Assembly: GCA_001604105.1 (NCBI GenBank) | Contig: LVAQ01000004.1 | Coordinates: forward strand, 1 to 64,000 | Direction: 5' to 3' | Source of the DNA: Clostridiales bacterium Firm_11 | GTDB lineage: Bacteria > Bacillota > Clostridia > Christensenellales > Aristaeellaceae | Length of the DNA: 64,000 nt | Shown here: piece by piece, positions 61,823 through 64,000 of the stretch | How the letters are laid out: each line of letters begins with the position of its first letter | Position numbering within the stretch: the stretch's first letter is position 1 | Program-made: the position numbers and the translations under genes | Notes under the pieces: generated by a model | Told to the model about the DNA's origin: nothing | The model's database searches: none | Seen by the model: the letters and a program-made list of their open reading frames with translations, nothing else

Positions 61823-61866
61823 GTACACCTCGGCCAAACCTAGCTTTGCAAGGAGGGATTGAACGT

Positions 61867-63951
61867 ATGTATCGTACGGAGTATTGCGGGAATCTGCGGC
61901 GCGAGCACATCGGCCAGACGGCGGTTGTATGCGGTTGGGTGCTTACACGCCGGGATATGGGCGGTGTGATTTTTGTGGATGTGCACGACCGTGAGGGCAC
62001 GCTGCAAACGGTCTTTGACATCTCAAGCGCGGATGCGGATAGCTTTGCCGCCGCGGAGCGCCTGCGCAACCAAAGCGTGGTGCGCGTGACCGGCCTGGTT
62101 CGCCTGCGGGACGAAAGCACCTATAACCCGGGCTTGCCCACGGGGGAGATTGAGCTGGCCGCCACTGGTATGGAAGTGCTTTCTGTGGCTGAAGCGCTGC
62201 CGTTTTCGCTGACGGATGATGAGCCTGTGCGCGAAGAGCTTCGGCTTACCTATCGCTATCTGGATTTGCGCCGCCCTATGATGTATGAAGCGCTGCGGTT
62301 TCGCGCCAAGCTCCAGCGGGAGTCGGAACGCATTTTGGAGGAGCAGGGCTTCTTGCAGGTAGAAACGCCCATCCTCACCAAATCCACCCCCGAGGGCGCC
62401 CGGGATTATCTGGTGCCCAGCCGCGTGCACCCGGGCACTTTCTACGCGCTGCCGCAGAGTCCGCAGATTTTCAAGCAGCTCTTGATGGTGGGCGGGATTG
62501 ATCAATACTATCAAGTGGCGCGCTGCTTTCGGGATGAGGATTTGCGTGCGGATCGCCAGCCGGAGTTTACGCAGGTGGATATGGAGCGCAGCTTTGTGGA
62601 TCAGGAGGATATGCTTGCGTTCCTCAAGGATCTGTTTACGCGGCTCTTTGAAAACGTCATGGGCAGAAAGCTGGCACTGCCGTTCAAACGCCTGACCTGG
62701 CTGGAAGCGATGGAAAGCTACGGCAACGATAAGCCGGATTTACGTTTTGACCTGCCCATCGTAGACGTGAGCGAAGTGGCGGGGGAGAGCAGCTTCGGCG
62801 TATTTGCCGATGCGCTCAAGCACGGCGGCGTTGTGCGTGCCATCCGTGTGCCCGGGGGCGGCAGGGTGTTCACCCGAACGACCATCGAACAGCTTACGCT
62901 GCATGCGCAAAAACTGGGCGCTAAAGGCATGGCATGGGTGCTGTACAAAGAGGATGGCGAGGTAAACTCCATCTTGCCCAAATACTTCTCGCCGGATGGC
63001 TGGCAGATGCTGATGGCCAAAACAAACATGGCGCATGGCGATTTCCTCCTCTTCTGCGCGGATGAGCTGGAGCTTACGCGTAAAGTGCTGGGCGGATTGC
63101 GTGTACGCTGCGCCGAATTGATGGGGCTGATCGACCCGACCCAGTTCCAATTTGCGCTGGTCACGGATTTCCCCATGTTTGAGTATAAAAAGGATGATGG
63201 GCGCTATGCCGCCATGCACCACCCCTTTACCATGCCCTATGAAGAGGATATCGACCTGATGCTGGAGGATGCCACCAAACCGCTGGTGCGCTCACAGGCG
63301 TATGATGTGGTGTTAAACGGGGTCGAACTTGGCAGCGGCAGTGTGCGTATCCATAAGCCGGATGTGCAGAGCAAAGTGTTTACGGCGCTTGGTTTCAGCA
63401 AGGAAGAGGCAAAGGAGCGCTTTGGGTTCATGCTGGGCGCTTTCCGCTTTGGTACGCCGCCGCACGCGGGCTTTGCGTTTGGGCTGGACAGGCTGTGCAT
63501 GCTTTTGTTGGGCGCTAACAGCCTGCGAGATGTGATCGCCTTTCCGAAGAATAAGGACGCGAGCTGTCCCATGACGGACGCGCCGGATTTTGTGGATCAA
63601 AAGCAACTGGAAGAACTGAAGCTGGGCGTTAACACCGCTGAGGACAGGAAACGTGAGCATGAGCAGAAGCTGACGCGGGAAACCGTGCGCAATACGGCGC
63701 TGCTGAGCATGCTCAGCCTTTCTGCCAGCGATGAAGCCGCCTTGGATAAAGATTTTCTGGGCATCGTAGATTTTGCGGGCGAACTGGCCGCGCTGGACAG
63801 GCAAGCGCCGCGGGCGCCGCGCCTTCTGAACCAGCGCAGCGTGAATGTGCGCGACGATGAAGCGCAGGAAAGTTTTCCGCTGGAGCAAGTGCTGCGCAAC
63901 GCAAGGACAGTCAGCGGCCCTTATATTACCGTACCCAAGACGTTTGAATGA
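61867..63951 (+). CDS. aspS: Aspartyl-tRNA synthetase fused to GatC
   Basis: A 694-aa bifunctional protein. Residues 1-about 585 are a bacterial-type AspRS: OB-fold anticodon domain (VCGWVLTRRDMGGVIFVDVH), class II core with TYRYLDLRRP, motif 2 FRDEDLRADRQPEFTQVDME, inserted GAD domain (about 290-410) and motif 3 FGLDRLCMLLLGA. After a charged linker (about 588-605), residues about 605-694 match GatC: ETVRNTALLSMLSLSASDEA, then VNVRDDEAQESFPLEQVLRN and GPYITVPKTFE. GatC is the small subunit of the amidotransferase that converts Asp-tRNA(Asn) to Asn-tRNA(Asn). The enzyme is therefore probably non-discriminating. ATG at 61867 has AAGGAGG ahead of it; the in-frame TTG at 61846 does not. Confidence 0.95.
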   Translation: MYRTEYCGNLRREHIGQTAVVCGWVLTRRDMGGVIFVDVHDREGTLQTVFDISSADADSFAAAERLRNQSVVRVTGLVRLRDESTYNPGLPTGEIELAATGMEVLSVAEALPFSLTDDEPVREELRLTYRYLDLRRPMMYEALRFRAKLQRESERILEEQGFLQVETPILTKSTPEGARDYLVPSRVHPGTFYALPQSPQIFKQLLMVGGIDQYYQVARCFRDEDLRADRQPEFTQVDMERSFVDQEDMLAFLKDLFTRLFENVMGRKLALPFKRLTWLEAMESYGNDKPDLRFDLPIVDVSEVAGESSFGVFADALKHGGVVRAIRVPGGGRVFTRTTIEQLTLHAQKLGAKGMAWVLYKEDGEVNSILPKYFSPDGWQMLMAKTNMAHGDFLLFCADELELTRKVLGGLRVRCAELMGLIDPTQFQFALVTDFPMFEYKKDDGRYAAMHHPFTMPYEEDIDLMLEDATKPLVRSQAYDVVLNGVELGSGSVRIHKPDVQSKVFTALGFSKEEAKERFGFMLGAFRFGTPPHAGFAFGLDRLCMLLLGANSLRDVIAFPKNKDASCPMTDAPDFVDQKQLEELKLGVNTAEDRKREHEQKLTRETVRNTALLSMLSLSASDEAALDKDFLGIVDFAGELAALDRQAPRAPRLLNQRSVNVRDDEAQESFPLEQVLRNARTVSGPYITVPKTFE

Positions 63952-63991
63952 CAGGGCGGAGGCATACGCCCCGCGCCGGAAAGGAACCGCC

Positions 63992-64000
63992 ATGCGCTCT
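63992..64000 (+). CDS. Start of the next gene (partial, possibly gatA)
   Basis: An ATG at 63992 follows GGAAAGGAA, 40 nt after the aspS-gatC stop. Only three codons (M-R-S) are in the window. Given the GatC fusion, gatA is the expected neighbour, but the sequence here cannot show it. Confidence 0.4.

Overview
The window is a 64 kb piece of a bacterial chromosome, mostly GC-rich. The organism looks like a Bacillota of the Clostridia type. The evidence is a PolC-type DNA polymerase III next to ispG, two T-box leaders in front of aminoacyl-tRNA synthetase genes, an AspRS fused to GatC (indirect Asn-tRNA synthesis), consensus sigma-A promoters and strong Shine-Dalgarno sites. I cannot name a genus. 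Two AT-richer stretches (about 2.2-4.3 kb and 40.1-45.4 kb) and the prophage-like debris at 21.9-23.8 kb look acquired.

Layout. 1-2.2 kb: the 3' end of tuf, then rpsB-tsf convergent to it. 2.3-4.3 kb: an AT-rich two-gene cassette, a DUF5986-like protein and an XRE/ImmA-type metallopeptidase. 4.3-10.9 kb (- strand): a GtrB-like glycosyltransferase, ispG and polC. 11.3-16.2 kb (+): an M20-like protein missing key metal ligands, a large GT-C-like membrane protein, a 71-aa protein and GtrA. 16.7-21.6 kb: a long-form PRPP synthase, cysK, a HAD hydrolase and an unknown coiled-coil protein. 21.9-23.8 kb: two truncated genes meeting head to head (an actin-like ATPase tail and a ParB-like tail) and a phage-type sigma factor.

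24.0-40.05 kb is a complete type I-E CRISPR-Cas locus on the - strand: cas3-cas8e-cse2-cas7e-cas5e-cas6e-cas1-cas2/dnaQ, with adjacent genes overlapping or 3 nt apart. It runs directly into an array of 108 repeat units (107 full-length, one cut down to 8 nt). Only 29 nt separate the cas2/dnaQ stop codon from the first repeat, so the leader must lie largely inside coding sequence. Hand reading shows a variable pyrimidine as the last repeat base, several duplicated or near-duplicated spacers, a spacer shaped like a terminator and degenerate repeats concentrated at the leader-distal end.

40.9-44.9 kb holds an MBOAT acyltransferase and a DHHW/AlgX-like partner with a duplicated C-terminal domain, probably a surface-polysaccharide acylation pair. 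A cluster of seven tRNA genes follows at 45.5-46.2 kb, with a possible integrase remnant on its island side. 46.5-50.4 kb: a SNF2 helicase and an SRAP (YedK/HMCES) protein. 50.6-59.5 kb (+): a serine hydrolase, a T-box and serS, a nitroreductase-like protein, rarA, a sensor kinase, a flippase and a GT4 glycosyltransferase. 59.7-61.3 kb (-): a secreted WG-repeat protein. 61.5-63.95 kb: a T-box with a probable Asn specifier in front of an aspS-gatC fusion gene, whose downstream partner (perhaps gatA) starts at the window edge.

The best candidates for a second look are the CRISPR array with its coding-embedded leader, the aspS-gatC fusion under an apparent Asn T-box, the DHHW protein with tandem C-terminal repeats, the M20-like pseudoenzyme and the DUF5986/ImmA pair. 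Nothing here is clearly a wholly new system.
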